8,543 bases of DNA, taken from assembly GCA_040752115.1 (NCBI GenBank), contig JBFMFB010000055.1, forward strand, positions 1-8,543, in the 5' to 3' direction. This document shows, in pieces, positions 1 to 6,035 of the stretch (position 1 is the stretch's first letter; the number at the start of each line of letters is the position of its first letter). The translations under genes and the position numbers were made by a program. The DNA comes from JBFMFB01 sp040752115 (lineage in GTDB: Bacteria; Pseudomonadota; Gammaproteobacteria; Burkholderiales; Sulfuricellaceae). The notes below the pieces were generated by a model. That model was not told the DNA's origin. It worked only from the letters and a program-made list of their open reading frames with translations, and did no database searches.

Positions 1-509
1 ACCCACGCAAGCTGAAATCCGTGGCCAGCCTTTTCCTCAGCCGGGTGGACACGCTGGTGGATAAGAAACTTGAGGGAACCGGCACGGAAGCCGCGCTGGC
101 GCTGCGCGGCAAGGCGGGAGTGGCAACTGCCAAACTGGCGTATCGGCGCTATCGGGAGATCTTCCACGGCGCGGCGTTCGCCGATCTTGCGGCAGCCGGG
201 GTGCGGCCGCAGCATCCGCTATGGGCCAGCACCGGCACCAAGAACCCGCAGTACAGCGACGTCCTGTACGTCGAGCCGCTGATTGGACCGGAGACGGTCA
301 ACACCATGCCCGATGCGACGCTGGCCGCATTCCGCGACCACGGCCGGGTCGGCGCGACGCTGGAACAGGGTGTGGGCGATGCCGAAGCGCACTACCGGGC
401 CCTGGAACAGGCCGGCATCGACATGCGGGCGGTAGGGGAACAGCTTCAGGCGGAAGGCGTCAAGCTGTTCGACGACGCCTTTACCAAGCTGCTGGGGTTG
501 GTGGCTTGA
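1..509 (+). CDS. tal: Transaldolase, C-terminal part (5' end outside window)
   Basis: Transaldolase moves a three-carbon dihydroxyacetone unit between sugar phosphates in the non-oxidative pentose phosphate pathway, in the cytoplasm. The reading frame is open from base 3 and ends with TGA at 507-509, giving about 168 visible residues. The GTG at 21 is in frame but is not a credible start, because family-typical sequence (RKLKSVASLFLSRVDTLVD) runs straight through it. Diagnostic C-terminal blocks are the SRVDTLVDKKL helix, the LWASTGTKNPQYSDVLYVE segment and IGPETVNTMPDATLAAF. These match the longer cyanobacterial/actinobacterial-type Tal rather than E. coli TalB. The Schiff-base lysine lies upstream of the window and cannot be checked. 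Two palindromic elements follow the stop; no U-tract terminator is evident. Confidence 0.93.
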   Translation, partial: PRKLKSVASLFLSRVDTLVDKKLEGTGTEAALALRGKAGVATAKLAYRRYREIFHGAAFADLAAAGVRPQHPLWASTGTKNPQYSDVLYVEPLIGPETVNTMPDATLAAFRDHGRVGATLEQGVGDAEAHYRALEQAGIDMRAVGEQLQAEGVKLFDDAFTKLLGLVA

Positions 510-533
510 TCTAATGCCTGGAAGCCCTGCCTT

Positions 534-661
534 CATGTAGGTTGGGTTAGGCGCGGATTCTTGCGCCGTAACCCAACAATGCCCAATCATTCCGACAAAC
601 GCTGGTGTCGAAGATTGGGTCCGTTGGGTTACGCGATGAAACCGCTAACCCACCCTACATG
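534..661. repeat. REP-like element of three hairpins with terminal inverted repeats
   Basis: The ends 534-551 and 644-661 are inverted repeats matching at 16 of 18 bases (CATGTAGG...GGGTTAG). Inside are three hairpins: 541-554 with 563-577 (GTTGGGTTA plus GGCGC, one bulged base), 582-588 with 613-619 extended by 593-596 with 607-610, and 625-631 with 646-652. The GTAGGTTGGGTTAGGCGC pattern resembles the REP elements scattered between genes in many proteobacteria, which are often linked to RAYT (TnpA-REP) transposases. No transposase is encoded here. The element lies between the convergent ends of tal and dcd. Confidence 0.75.
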
Positions 662-679
662 TTCTGGCGAAAGCTGGCT

Positions 680-718
680 CCCTCCCCTTCAAGGGGAGGG
701 TTGGGGTGGGGATGGGGA
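680..718. repeat. C/G-rich palindrome just 3' of dcd
   Basis: A perfect 10-bp inverted repeat (CCCTCCCCTT at 680-689, AAGGGGAGGG at 691-700) is followed by a G-rich run to 718. Such CCCTCCCC/GGGGAGGG palindromes recur in intergenic DNA of many beta- and gammaproteobacteria. It lies between the convergent tal and dcd ends and could act as a weak transcription or RNA-stability barrier. There is no flanking T-tract, so I do not call it an intrinsic terminator. The metG insertion at 4326-4419 uses the same sequence style. Confidence 0.6.
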
Positions 719-728
719 AAGCGACAAA

Positions 729-1295
729 TCAGATCTTCGGCAGCGTGACCCCGTGCTGTCCCTGGTATTTGCCGCCGCGGTCCTTGTACGACACTTCGCA
801 CATTTCGTCGGACTCGAAGAACAGCACCTGCGCCACGCCCTCGTTGGCGTAAATCTTGGCCGGCAGCGGCGTGGTGTTGGAAAATTCCAGGGTGACGTAG
901 CCTTCCCACTCCGGCTCGAACGGCGTCACGTTGACGATGATGCCGCAGCGGGCGTAGGTAGATTTTCCCAGACACACCGTCAGCACGCTGCGCGGGATGC
1001 GGAAGTATTCCACCGTCCTCGCCAGCGCGAAGGAATTGGGCGGAATGACGCAGTAGTCGCCGTGCACTTCGACAAACGAATTGGGATCGAAATTCTTCGG
1101 GTCGACGATGGTGGTGTTGATGTTGGTGAACAGCTTGAATTCGCTCGAGCAGCGAATATCGTAGCCGTAGCTGGAGGTGCCGTAAGACACGATGCGCTTG
1201 CCGTCCACCTCCTTGACCTGCCCCGGCTCGAACGGATCGATCATGCCGTGCTCTTCCGCCATGCGGCGAATCCATTTGTCTGACTTGATACTCAT
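729..1295 (-). CDS. dcd: dCTP deaminase
   Basis: Dcd deaminates dCTP to dUTP, which dUTPase then converts to dUMP for thymidylate synthase; thyA lies further along this window. The 188-residue length fits the proteobacterial trimeric Dcd family. Visible signatures are YGTSSYGYDIRCS (about 38-50), the catalytic-region motif GKSTYAR (110-116, with Ser112 and Arg116 matching the family's active-site Ser and Arg), and the EPEWEGYVTLEFSN block (128-140), whose Glu137 corresponds to the catalytic glutamate. The C-terminal KYQGQHGVTLP is typical of the nucleotide-covering tail. The ATG at 1293-1295 gives the standard MSIKSDKWIRRMA start; no strong Shine-Dalgarno is seen before it. It lies 90 bp downstream of mrp on the same strand and may be co-transcribed. 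Confidence 0.96.
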   Translation of the reverse strand: MSIKSDKWIRRMAEEHGMIDPFEPGQVKEVDGKRIVSYGTSSYGYDIRCSSEFKLFTNINTTIVDPKNFDPNSFVEVHGDYCVIPPNSFALARTVEYFRIPRSVLTVCLGKSTYARCGIIVNVTPFEPEWEGYVTLEFSNTTPLPAKIYANEGVAQVLFFESDEMCEVSYKDRGGKYQGQHGVTLPKI

Positions 1296-1320
1296 GTTAA
1301 GGCTCGTTTGTTTGTGAAAA

Positions 1321-1389
1321 GTGAGGGGTAAGGCGTGAGGCGAAGGGCTTGGAGTAATCGCTCCTCACCCCTCACCCCTTACGCCTCAC
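1321..1389. repeat. Long inverted repeat between mrp and dcd, overlapping the mrp stop codon
   Basis: Bases 1321-1340 pair with 1370-1389 at 18 of 20 positions, with a loop of about 29 bases. Both arms are built from GTGAGG/GTAAGG-type heptamers. The right arm covers the mrp stop codon (1386-1388), so the mRNA hairpin begins inside the end of the gene. It could attenuate or process the mrp-dcd transcript, or protect the mrp 3' end. There is no T-run, so a classic intrinsic terminator is unlikely. It may equally be a neutral repeat insertion. Confidence 0.65.
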
Positions 1390-2474
1390 GTATTCTGCAC
1401 CACGATTGTCGGAAATTTCGCGGTGTGATCCTGCGCCAGCTCGGAAATCTTGATCGCCACCCGCCGCGCGATCTCGCGGTAGATCTGGCTGATCCGGCCG
1501 TCCGGGTTGGCCGCCACCGTCGGCTTGCCGGAGTCGGTCTGCTCGCGAATGGTGATGTCCAGAGGCAGCGCCCCCAGGAATTCGACATCATAGTCCGCGC
1601 ACATCCTCTCTCCGCCGCCCGCGCCGAAAATGCGCTCCTCATGGCCGCAGTTCGAGCAGATGTGCAGGCTCATGTTCTCCACCACGCCGAGAATCGGGAT
1701 GCCGACCTTCTCGAACATCTTGAGCCCCTTGCGGGCGTCGATCAGCGCAATATCCTGGGGGGTGGTGACGATCACCGCGCCGGTGACCGGCACCCTTTGC
1801 GCCAGCGTCAGCTGGATGTCGCCGGTGCCGGGCGGAAGATCCACGACCAGGTAATCCAGGTCGCGCCAGCGCGTGTCGTTCAGCAACTGCTCCAGCGCCT
1901 GGGTTACCATCGGCCCGCGCCATACCATCGGCTGCTCGGCATCGATCAGGAAGCCGATGGACATGGCCTGCAGGCCGTGCGCTTCCATCGGTTCCAGGCT
2001 CTTGCCGTCCTTCGATTCGGGGCGTTCGTGAATGCCGAGCATGGTCGGCTGCGAAGGGCCGTAGATGTCCGCGTCCAGAATGCCGACCGAAGCGCCCTCG
2101 GCCGCCAGCGCCAACGCGAGGTTGACCGCGGTGGTGGACTTGCCCACCCCGCCCTTGCCGGAGGCCACCGCGATGATGTTCTTGACGCCCTGGATCAGCT
2201 TCACGCCTTTCTGCACACTGTGGGAAACAATCTTGGAACTGACATTGACCGAGACGTTGCCGATGCCGGGGATGGATTTCAGCTTGCCGGCAACCAAGTT
2301 GCGGATTTCTTCCGCCGCGCCCTTGGCGGGATAGCCCAGCACCACGTTGAGCGAAACATCGTCGCCTTCGACCTTGATGTTGCGGGCGGATTTGCTGGTG
2401 ATGAAATCCTTGTGCGTGTAGGGGTCGGCTATTTCCTTCAGCGCGGCCTGCACCTGCAATTCAGAAACGGGCAT
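1386..2474 (-). CDS. apbC: Mrp/ApbC/NBP35-family Fe-S cluster carrier ATPase
   Basis: This cytoplasmic P-loop ATPase binds and transfers iron-sulfur clusters to target apoproteins (Mrp/ApbC/NBP35 family). The 362-residue protein has an N-terminal MIP18/DUF59 domain (about 5-80) followed by the ATPase domain. That domain carries a deviant Walker A SGKGGVGKS (105-113), a switch region DADIYGPSQPTML (134-146), a Walker B-like VVDLPPGTGD (210-219) and the cluster-binding CSNC pair (Cys273 and Cys276). The ATG at 2472-2474 is preceded by AAGGAG at good spacing. The gene is divergent from metG, an arrangement also found in E. coli (mrp-metG), and precedes dcd on the same strand. Its stop codon lies inside an inverted repeat. 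Confidence 0.96.
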   Translation of the reverse strand: MPVSELQVQAALKEIADPYTHKDFITSKSARNIKVEGDDVSLNVVLGYPAKGAAEEIRNLVAGKLKSIPGIGNVSVNVSSKIVSHSVQKGVKLIQGVKNIIAVASGKGGVGKSTTAVNLALALAAEGASVGILDADIYGPSQPTMLGIHERPESKDGKSLEPMEAHGLQAMSIGFLIDAEQPMVWRGPMVTQALEQLLNDTRWRDLDYLVVDLPPGTGDIQLTLAQRVPVTGAVIVTTPQDIALIDARKGLKMFEKVGIPILGVVENMSLHICSNCGHEERIFGAGGGERMCADYDVEFLGALPLDITIREQTDSGKPTVAANPDGRISQIYREIARRVAIKISELAQDHTAKFPTIVVQNT

Positions 2475-2483
2475 TCAACAAAA

Positions 2484-2489
2484 CTCCTT
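2484..2489 (-). promoter_or_regulatory. Ribosome binding site of mrp/apbC
   Basis: On the minus strand AAGGAG lies nine bases upstream of the ATG at 2472-2474. It supports this start and the complete DUF59 domain. Confidence 0.75.
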
Positions 2490-2584
2490 GAAAATCAGCC
2501 GATGGAGCCGGCTGCATGCGGGAAATTCGAACGCGTAAGTTTAAACAATATTCGGGCGCCAGCATATAGCGCGCCGGAGGACTT

Positions 2585-2593
2585 TGTTACAAT
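2585..2593 (+). promoter_or_regulatory. Extended -10 promoter candidate for metG
   Basis: TGTTACAAT is a TGn extended -10 with a one-mismatch -10 hexamer (TACAAT, 2588-2593). No good -35 is visible at normal spacing, as expected for an extended -10 promoter. Transcription would start near 2600, giving a leader of only about 20 bases before the metG ATG at 2621. That leader has no clear Shine-Dalgarno sequence. Confidence 0.5.
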
Positions 2594-2620
2594 GCGGGTT
2601 TTCAACAAGAACAGTCCGTT

Positions 2621-4768
2621 ATGACCCGCAAGATCCTCGTCACCTCCGCCCTGCCCTACGCCAACGGCAGCATCCACCTGGGCCACCTGGTCGAATACAT
2701 CCAGACCGATATCTGGGTGCGCTTCCAGAAAATGCAAGGCCACGCCTGCCACTACGTCTGCGCCGACGACACCCACGGCACGCCCATCATGCTGCGCGCG
2801 GAAAAGGAAGGCATCACGCCGGAAGCTCTGATCGGGCGCGTGCACGGCGAACATCTGGCGGATTTCACCGGCTTCCATATTGATTTCGACAGCTATTACT
2901 CGACCAACTCCGAAGAGAATCGCGTCCTGTCGCAGGACATCTATCGCAAACTGAAAGCGGCCGGGCTGATCGAGGTGCGCACCATCGAGCAGTTCTACGA
3001 CCCGGCCAAGGAAATGTTCCTGCCGGACCGCTTCATCAAGGGCGAATGCCCGAAATGCCACGCCCAGGACCAGTACGGCGACTCCTGCGAAGTCTGCGGC
3101 GCCACTTATGCGCCCACCGACCTGATCAATCCCGTTTCCGCCGTTTCCGGCGCCACGCCGGTGAAGAAGGAATCCGAGCATTATTTTTTCAAATTAGGTG
3201 CTTGCGAAACCTTTCTCAAGCAGTGGACGAAAAGCGGCACCTTGCAGCCCGAAGCCGCCAACAAGATGGACGAATGGCTTGAAGCCGGCCTGCAAAGCTG
3301 GGACATCTCGCGCGATGCGCCCTACTTCGGCTTCGAAATCCCCGATGCGCCGGGCAAGTATTTCTACGTCTGGCTGGACGCGCCGATCGGCTACATGGCG
3401 AGCTTCATGAACGCCGCCAGGGAAAACAATCTCGACTTCGACGAATACTGGAACGCGGATTCCAAAACCGAGCTGTATCACTTCATCGGCAAGGACATCC
3501 TCTACTTCCACGCCCTGTTCTGGCCCGCCACCCTGCACTTCTCCGGCCATCGCACGCCGACGAAGGTTTTCGCCCACGGCTTCCTCACCGTGAACGGCCA
3601 GAAAATGTCCAAGTCGCGTGGCACCTTCATCACCGCGGCGAGCTACCTCAAGTACCTCAACCCGGAATGGCTGCGCTACTACTACGCCGCCAAACTCAAC
3701 GGCACGATGGAAGACATCGACCTCAATCTGGAAGACTTCGCCGCGCGGGTGAACAGCGACCTGATCGGCAAGTACGTCAACATCGCCAGCCGGGCGGCCG
3801 GGTTCATCACCAAGCGGTTTGGCGGCAAGGTGACGCGCAGCGCCAACCCGGACGATGGCGAATTGCTTGACCAGCTCCATGCCGCCACGACGGAAATTTC
3901 CGCCGCCTACGAAAGCCGCGAATATGGCAGGGCCATCCGCGAAATCATGCGCGTCGCCGATCTCGCCAACCAATACGTGGACGCCAACAAGCCCTGGGAA
4001 CTGGCCAAGGACGAAAGCCAGGCAAGGCGGCTGCACGAAGTGTGCAGCACCAGCCTCAACGCCTTCCGACTGCTCACCCTGTACCTCAAGCCGGTGCTGC
4101 CCAGGCTCGCGGCCAATGTCGAAGCCTTCCTCGGCATCGCCCCCCTGAACTGGCTGGCTGCATCGACCCACTTGCCCGAAGGCCACGCCATCGCCCCGTA
4201 CCAGCATCTCATGACCCGCATCGACCCGAAACAGATAGAAGCCATGATCGAAGAAAACAAAGCCACCCTCGCCCCGGCGCCCGCGCCGCATTCGCCGGCG
4301 CGCCATGCGGAAAAACAGCAGCATAGCCCCTCTCCCCGACCCTCTGGTGGAACAACTAGCCAGCGGACTAAGCCCGCAAGCGGGCAAGTCGCTGGTTATC
4401 CCCCGGGGGGAGAGGGGGCGAACGTGGGCGCTGGGGCGCCGCTTGTTTCGATCGAAGACTTCTCCAAGATCGACCTGCGCATCGCCCGGATCGTCAACGC
4501 CGAGCACGTCGAAGGCGCGGAAAAGCTGCTCAGGCTCACCCTCGATATCGGCGAGGAAAAACCGCGCACCGTGTTCGCCGGCATCAAATCCGCCTACGCG
4601 CCGGAAAAGCTGGTCGGACGGCTGACCGTGATGGTCGCCAACCTCGCGCCGCGCAAGATGAAGTTCGGCCTGTCGGAAGGGATGGTGCTGGCGGCCTCGG
4701 GGGATGGACCGGGGCTGTTCATTCTCAGCCCGGATGAAGGAGCCAAGGCGGGGATGAGGGTGAAGTAG
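2621..4768 (+). CDS. metG: Methionyl-tRNA synthetase with enlarged linker
   Basis: MetG charges tRNA-Met (initiator and elongator) with methionine in the cytoplasm. The 715-residue protein has the class I HIGH-type motif HLGH (19-22) and the zinc knuckle Cys143/Cys146 and Cys156/Cys159. The KMSKS loop is at 328-332. An anticodon-binding helical region (about 350-545) and a C-terminal Arc1p/EMAP-like tRNA-binding, dimerising domain (about 608-715, IEDFSKIDLRIARI onward) follow. It is about 38 residues longer than E. coli MetG (677). The excess is in the low-complexity linker 550-608, where a palindromic DNA element (4326-4419) is read through in frame. The ATG at 2621 gives the usual MTRKILVTSALPYANG start; no clear Shine-Dalgarno precedes it. 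Divergent from mrp. Confidence 0.97.
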   Translation: MTRKILVTSALPYANGSIHLGHLVEYIQTDIWVRFQKMQGHACHYVCADDTHGTPIMLRAEKEGITPEALIGRVHGEHLADFTGFHIDFDSYYSTNSEENRVLSQDIYRKLKAAGLIEVRTIEQFYDPAKEMFLPDRFIKGECPKCHAQDQYGDSCEVCGATYAPTDLINPVSAVSGATPVKKESEHYFFKLGACETFLKQWTKSGTLQPEAANKMDEWLEAGLQSWDISRDAPYFGFEIPDAPGKYFYVWLDAPIGYMASFMNAARENNLDFDEYWNADSKTELYHFIGKDILYFHALFWPATLHFSGHRTPTKVFAHGFLTVNGQKMSKSRGTFITAASYLKYLNPEWLRYYYAAKLNGTMEDIDLNLEDFAARVNSDLIGKYVNIASRAAGFITKRFGGKVTRSANPDDGELLDQLHAATTEISAAYESREYGRAIREIMRVADLANQYVDANKPWELAKDESQARRLHEVCSTSLNAFRLLTLYLKPVLPRLAANVEAFLGIAPLNWLAASTHLPEGHAIAPYQHLMTRIDPKQIEAMIEENKATLAPAPAPHSPARHAEKQQHSPSPRPSGGTTSQRTKPASGQVAGYPPGGEGANVGAGAPLVSIEDFSKIDLRIARIVNAEHVEGAEKLLRLTLDIGEEKPRTVFAGIKSAYAPEKLVGRLTVMVANLAPRKMKFGLSEGMVLAASGDGPGLFILSPDEGAKAGMRVK
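4326..4419. repeat. Nested palindromic (REP/MITE-like) element inside the metG linker
   Basis: Three nested stems are visible. The outer arms are GCCCCTCTCCCC (4326-4337) and GGGGAGAGGGGGC (4407-4419, one extra G). The middle arms centre on GCCAGCG (4359-4365) and CGCTGGT around 4390-4396. The inner hairpin is perfect, GCCCGC (4372-4377) with GCGGGC (4380-4385). The element keeps the metG frame open and encodes roughly residues 569-600, a Pro/Gly/Ser-rich stretch between the anticodon-binding domain and the tRNA-binding domain. No clear target-site duplication is seen. Palindromes of this CCCTCTCCCC type are normally intergenic. Confidence 0.7.
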
Positions 4769-4850
4769 GATAGCGAGGTTATTGGCTTCTGGATGGACTA
4801 GAGCAGTTATCCGATTGATTATTCACGACTTCGTTAATCCCAAGGAATTT

Positions 4851-4896
4851 TATCCATCCTGTTTGACGGCTTTTTTTGCGTCGAATAGGATGGGTA
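4851..4896. repeat. Long imperfect hairpin in the metG-4933 spacer
   Basis: Bases 4851-4868 can pair with 4879-4896 over 18 positions, including three G-T wobbles on the + strand transcript. The 10-base loop contains seven T residues (4871-4877). CCATCCT (4854-4860) and AGGATGG (4887-4893) form the strongest part. The T-run is in the loop rather than after the stem, so this is not a standard intrinsic terminator. It lies about 80 bases after the metG stop and 36 bases before the next start, and could end metG mRNA or fold in the leader of the next gene. The rest of 4769-4932 shows nothing recognisable. Confidence 0.5.
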
Positions 4897-4932
4897 CTTT
4901 GCGTTAATTGCACATGAAAGAGCTGGGAGAAC

Positions 4933-5340
4933 ATGGACGCTAAACATTGGATCGTCGGCCTAACATTTTCCCTTATTGTGGGTTGGATCATCACCCGCCT
5001 TTTTCTCGAACTCCTGCGCAAAGCAATGAAGCTAGGAGAAAAGCCGAATACTCCCAATGAGCTTGGGTTTTTGAGCACGCCTCCGTGGCTAACCGGTATG
5101 ACCGAGCGGCTTTTCTTTACGGTTCTAGTAGCCTTCGGGACCTCTGATGTGGCTACAACTATGGTTGCTTGGCTTGCACTCAAATTGGCAACAAACTGGC
5201 ATCGGTACAAGGACGATTCAACCGCACGTTATTTTGGTTTTTCGGCACTGCTCGCAGGTTTGGTGTCAATGTTATTTGCATTCTTGGGTGGGCTCATAAT
5301 CAGCGGAGATCTGTGGGCACAACTGATAATGTGCATTTAA
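4933..5340 (+). CDS. Small hypothetical membrane protein
   Basis: I do not recognise this 135-residue protein. It has three hydrophobic stretches that look like membrane helices: about 7-27, 60-85 and 101-124, with a short hydrophobic end at 127-135. The segment between the first two (about 28-58) is polar and contains KLGEKPNTPNELGF. The ATG at 4933 is preceded by GGGAG at 4925-4929, only three bases away, and by AAGAG further up, so translation is plausible. Its codons are visibly less GC-biased than those of metG or thyA, which suggests recent acquisition. No partner gene sits beside it: repeats follow immediately downstream. It could be an orphan cargo gene. The coding call rests on the intact frame, start signals and hydrophobic pattern only. 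Confidence 0.6.
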   Translation: MDAKHWIVGLTFSLIVGWIITRLFLELLRKAMKLGEKPNTPNELGFLSTPPWLTGMTERLFFTVLVAFGTSDVATTMVAWLALKLATNWHRYKDDSTARYFGFSALLAGLVSMLFAFLGGLIISGDLWAQLIMCI

Positions 5341-5360
5341 CTATGCCTTCCACCGGACGC

Positions 5361-5409
5361 GTGGAACAATAGGGGACAGACCACCGTGGAACAATAGGGG
5401 ACGGACCAC
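5361..5409. repeat. Two tandem copies of a 24-bp repeat (25-bp period)
   Basis: Copy 1 spans 5361-5384 and copy 2 spans 5386-5409, separated by one base. Each runs from GTGGAACAATAGGGGAC to GACCAC, and they differ at one position. Each copy has its own short inverted ends (GTGG...CCAC). The GGGGACAGACCAC core resembles repeats seen near REP-associated transposase genes in other proteobacteria; that link is from memory, not shown here. Confidence 0.8.
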
Positions 5410-5441
5410 GGTTTCATAGCAGAAAACCGTGGTCTGTCCCC
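5397..5441. repeat. Strong hairpin made from the second tandem repeat copy
   Basis: GGGGACGGACCACGGTTT (5397-5414) pairs with 5424-5441 over 18 positions, with one G-T wobble, around a nine-base loop. The same right arm pairs perfectly for 13 bases with GGGGACAGACCAC of the first copy (5372-5384), so two mutually exclusive stems are possible. It lies about 55 bases after the stop of the 4933 gene and may act as its 3' structure. No T-tract follows. Confidence 0.7.
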
Positions 5442-5474
5442 AGCTGCCTACCTGCCGCCCTCCCCGCTGCGATA

Positions 5475-5630
5475 GCTGGTTGGGCAGAACTACACATGGG
5501 GGAAGTCCGGATTGTAAGCAACTTCCCAGAGAAACCCATCGAGGTCCGTGAAGTAGCCGGAGTAGCCACCCCAGTCGGCATGCTGCCCGGGCTTCACCAC
5601 TTTGGCTCCATAAGCGGCCACGTGCTCAAG
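5475..5630. repeat. 156-bp segmental duplication, copy 1
   Basis: This segment is repeated at 5841-5996 in the same orientation without gaps, with six mismatches by hand count (about 96% identity). It contains the C-terminal coding end of a VOC-family gene plus 15 bases beyond its stop codon. Confidence 0.88.
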
Positions 5631-5662
5631 CAGCACATCCACCTCTGCCGGGGAACGCACAT
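5490..5662 (-). pseudogene. VOC/glyoxalase-family gene remnant, copy 1 (C-terminal part only)
   Basis: The minus-strand frame ending with TAG at 5490-5492 encodes RSPAEVDVLLEHVAAYGAKV, then WGGYSGYFTDLDGFLWEVAYNP and FPHV. This is the C-terminal half of a vicinal oxygen chelate (glyoxalase/bleomycin-resistance-like) protein; the Glu in WEVAYNP corresponds to the family's last metal-ligand position. Whole family members are usually about 120-140 residues, and here only about 57 remain. Upstream (to 5735) the frame stays open but is made of the 37-bp tandem repeat, not VOC sequence. I therefore read it as a gene whose first half was replaced by repeat DNA. A second, shorter remnant lies at 5856-5996. 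A short expressed protein cannot be excluded but would lack half the fold. Confidence 0.7.
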
Positions 5663-5733
5663 GGGCATCGGGGTCAGGTCTTGCATTAACACATTCGCGG
5701 GGCATCGGGGTCAGGTCTTGCATTAACACATTC
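5663..5733. repeat. Perfect tandem pair of a 34-bp repeat (37-bp period)
   Basis: Bases 5663-5696 and 5700-5733 are identical, with three bases between them. Each contains GGGGTCAGGTCTTGCATT followed by AACACATTC. A third copy of the core lies at 6009-6035 and a diverged one at about 6815-6841. In each of the last three cases a REP hairpin follows immediately on the right. The minus-strand reading AATGCAAGACCTGACCCC is a motif I associate with repeats around RAYT-type transposases; this is recollection, not demonstrated. Confidence 0.85.
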
Positions 5734-5742
5734 AACAGCGCG

Positions 5743-5814
5743 GTAGGATGCGGTGAGCATAGCGAACCGCATCAATCGCGAGCGATGCGGTTCCCGTTGG
5801 TTACCGCATCCTAC
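5743..5814. repeat. REP-like double palindrome
   Basis: The outer arms GTAGGATGCGGT (5743-5754) and ACCGCATCCTAC (5803-5814) are perfectly complementary over 12 bases. The inner arms AACCGCATC (5765-5773) and GATGCGGTT (5784-5792) pair perfectly over nine. The GTAGGATGCGGTGAGC...GAACCGCATC layout is a widespread intergenic REP-type repeat in proteobacteria. Confidence 0.8.
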
Positions 5815-5840
5815 GCGGGCTGCCCGAAATATCCTGGACG

Positions 5841-5996
5841 GCTGGTTGGGCAGGGCTACACATGGGGGAAGTCCGGATTGTAAGCCACTTCCCAGAGAAA
5901 CCCATCGAGGTCCGTGAAGTAGCCGGAGTAGCCACCCCAGTCGGTACGCTGCCCGGGCTTCACCACTTTGGCTCCATAAGCTGCCACGTGCTCAAG
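5841..5996. repeat. 156-bp segmental duplication, copy 2
   Basis: Second copy of 5475-5630, offset by 366 bases. Homology stops abruptly after CTCAAG at 5996, where the sequence changes to an A-run and then the GGGGTCAGGTC repeat at 6009. In copy 1 the VOC sequence continues about 30 bases further before meeting the same repeat. Confidence 0.88.
5856..5996 (-). pseudogene. VOC/glyoxalase-family gene remnant, copy 2
   Basis: The frame ending with TAG at 5856-5858 encodes LEHVAAYGAKVVKPGQRTDW, then GGYSGYFTDLDGFLWEVAYN and PDFPHV, about 46 residues of a VOC-family C-terminus. It differs from copy 1 in only two residues over this length (RT in place of HA). The break lies 11 codons closer to the C-terminus than in copy 1. 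Upstream the frame continues through repeat DNA, which encodes CVNARPDPNAFF, in the same frame as the equivalent CVNARPDPDAHV of copy 1. No start codon with a ribosome site is convincing, so I treat it as a dead fragment. Confidence 0.7.
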
Positions 5997-6008
5997 GAAA
6001 AAAGCGTT

Positions 6009-6035
6009 GGGGTCAGGTCTTGCATTAACACATTC
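6009..6035. repeat. Third copy of the GGGGTCAGGTCTTGCATT repeat
   Basis: This copy matches the core of the tandem pair at 5663-5733 through AACACATTC and then continues with AACAG, as the second tandem copy does. It lies between VOC remnant 2 and a REP hairpin, so remnant, repeat and REP occur in the same order as in the preceding unit. Confidence 0.8.

Noticed and set aside
680..700. Bidirectional intrinsic terminator for tal and dcd
   Set aside because: The stem is strong, but neither side is followed by a T-tract. A REP-like palindrome is the safer call.
1335..2624. Long plus-strand open frame of 429 codons
   Set aside because: It is antisense to mrp, whose Walker A, Walker B and CxxC motifs are clear. 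The plus-strand translation is Arg/His/Asp-rich with no recognisable domain, as expected for an opposite-strand shadow in GC-rich DNA.
3194..4507. Long minus-strand open frame of 437 codons
   Set aside because: It is antisense to metG, which has complete class I synthetase motifs. No start signal or domain supports the minus strand.
4851..4896. Integron attC site or intrinsic terminator
   Set aside because: No attC core sites or integrase are seen, and the T-run lies in the loop rather than after the stem.
5663..5733. Tandem repeats resembling a CRISPR array
   Set aside because: There are only two copies, with a three-base gap instead of a spacer, no further units and no cas genes. The core also occurs singly elsewhere in the window.
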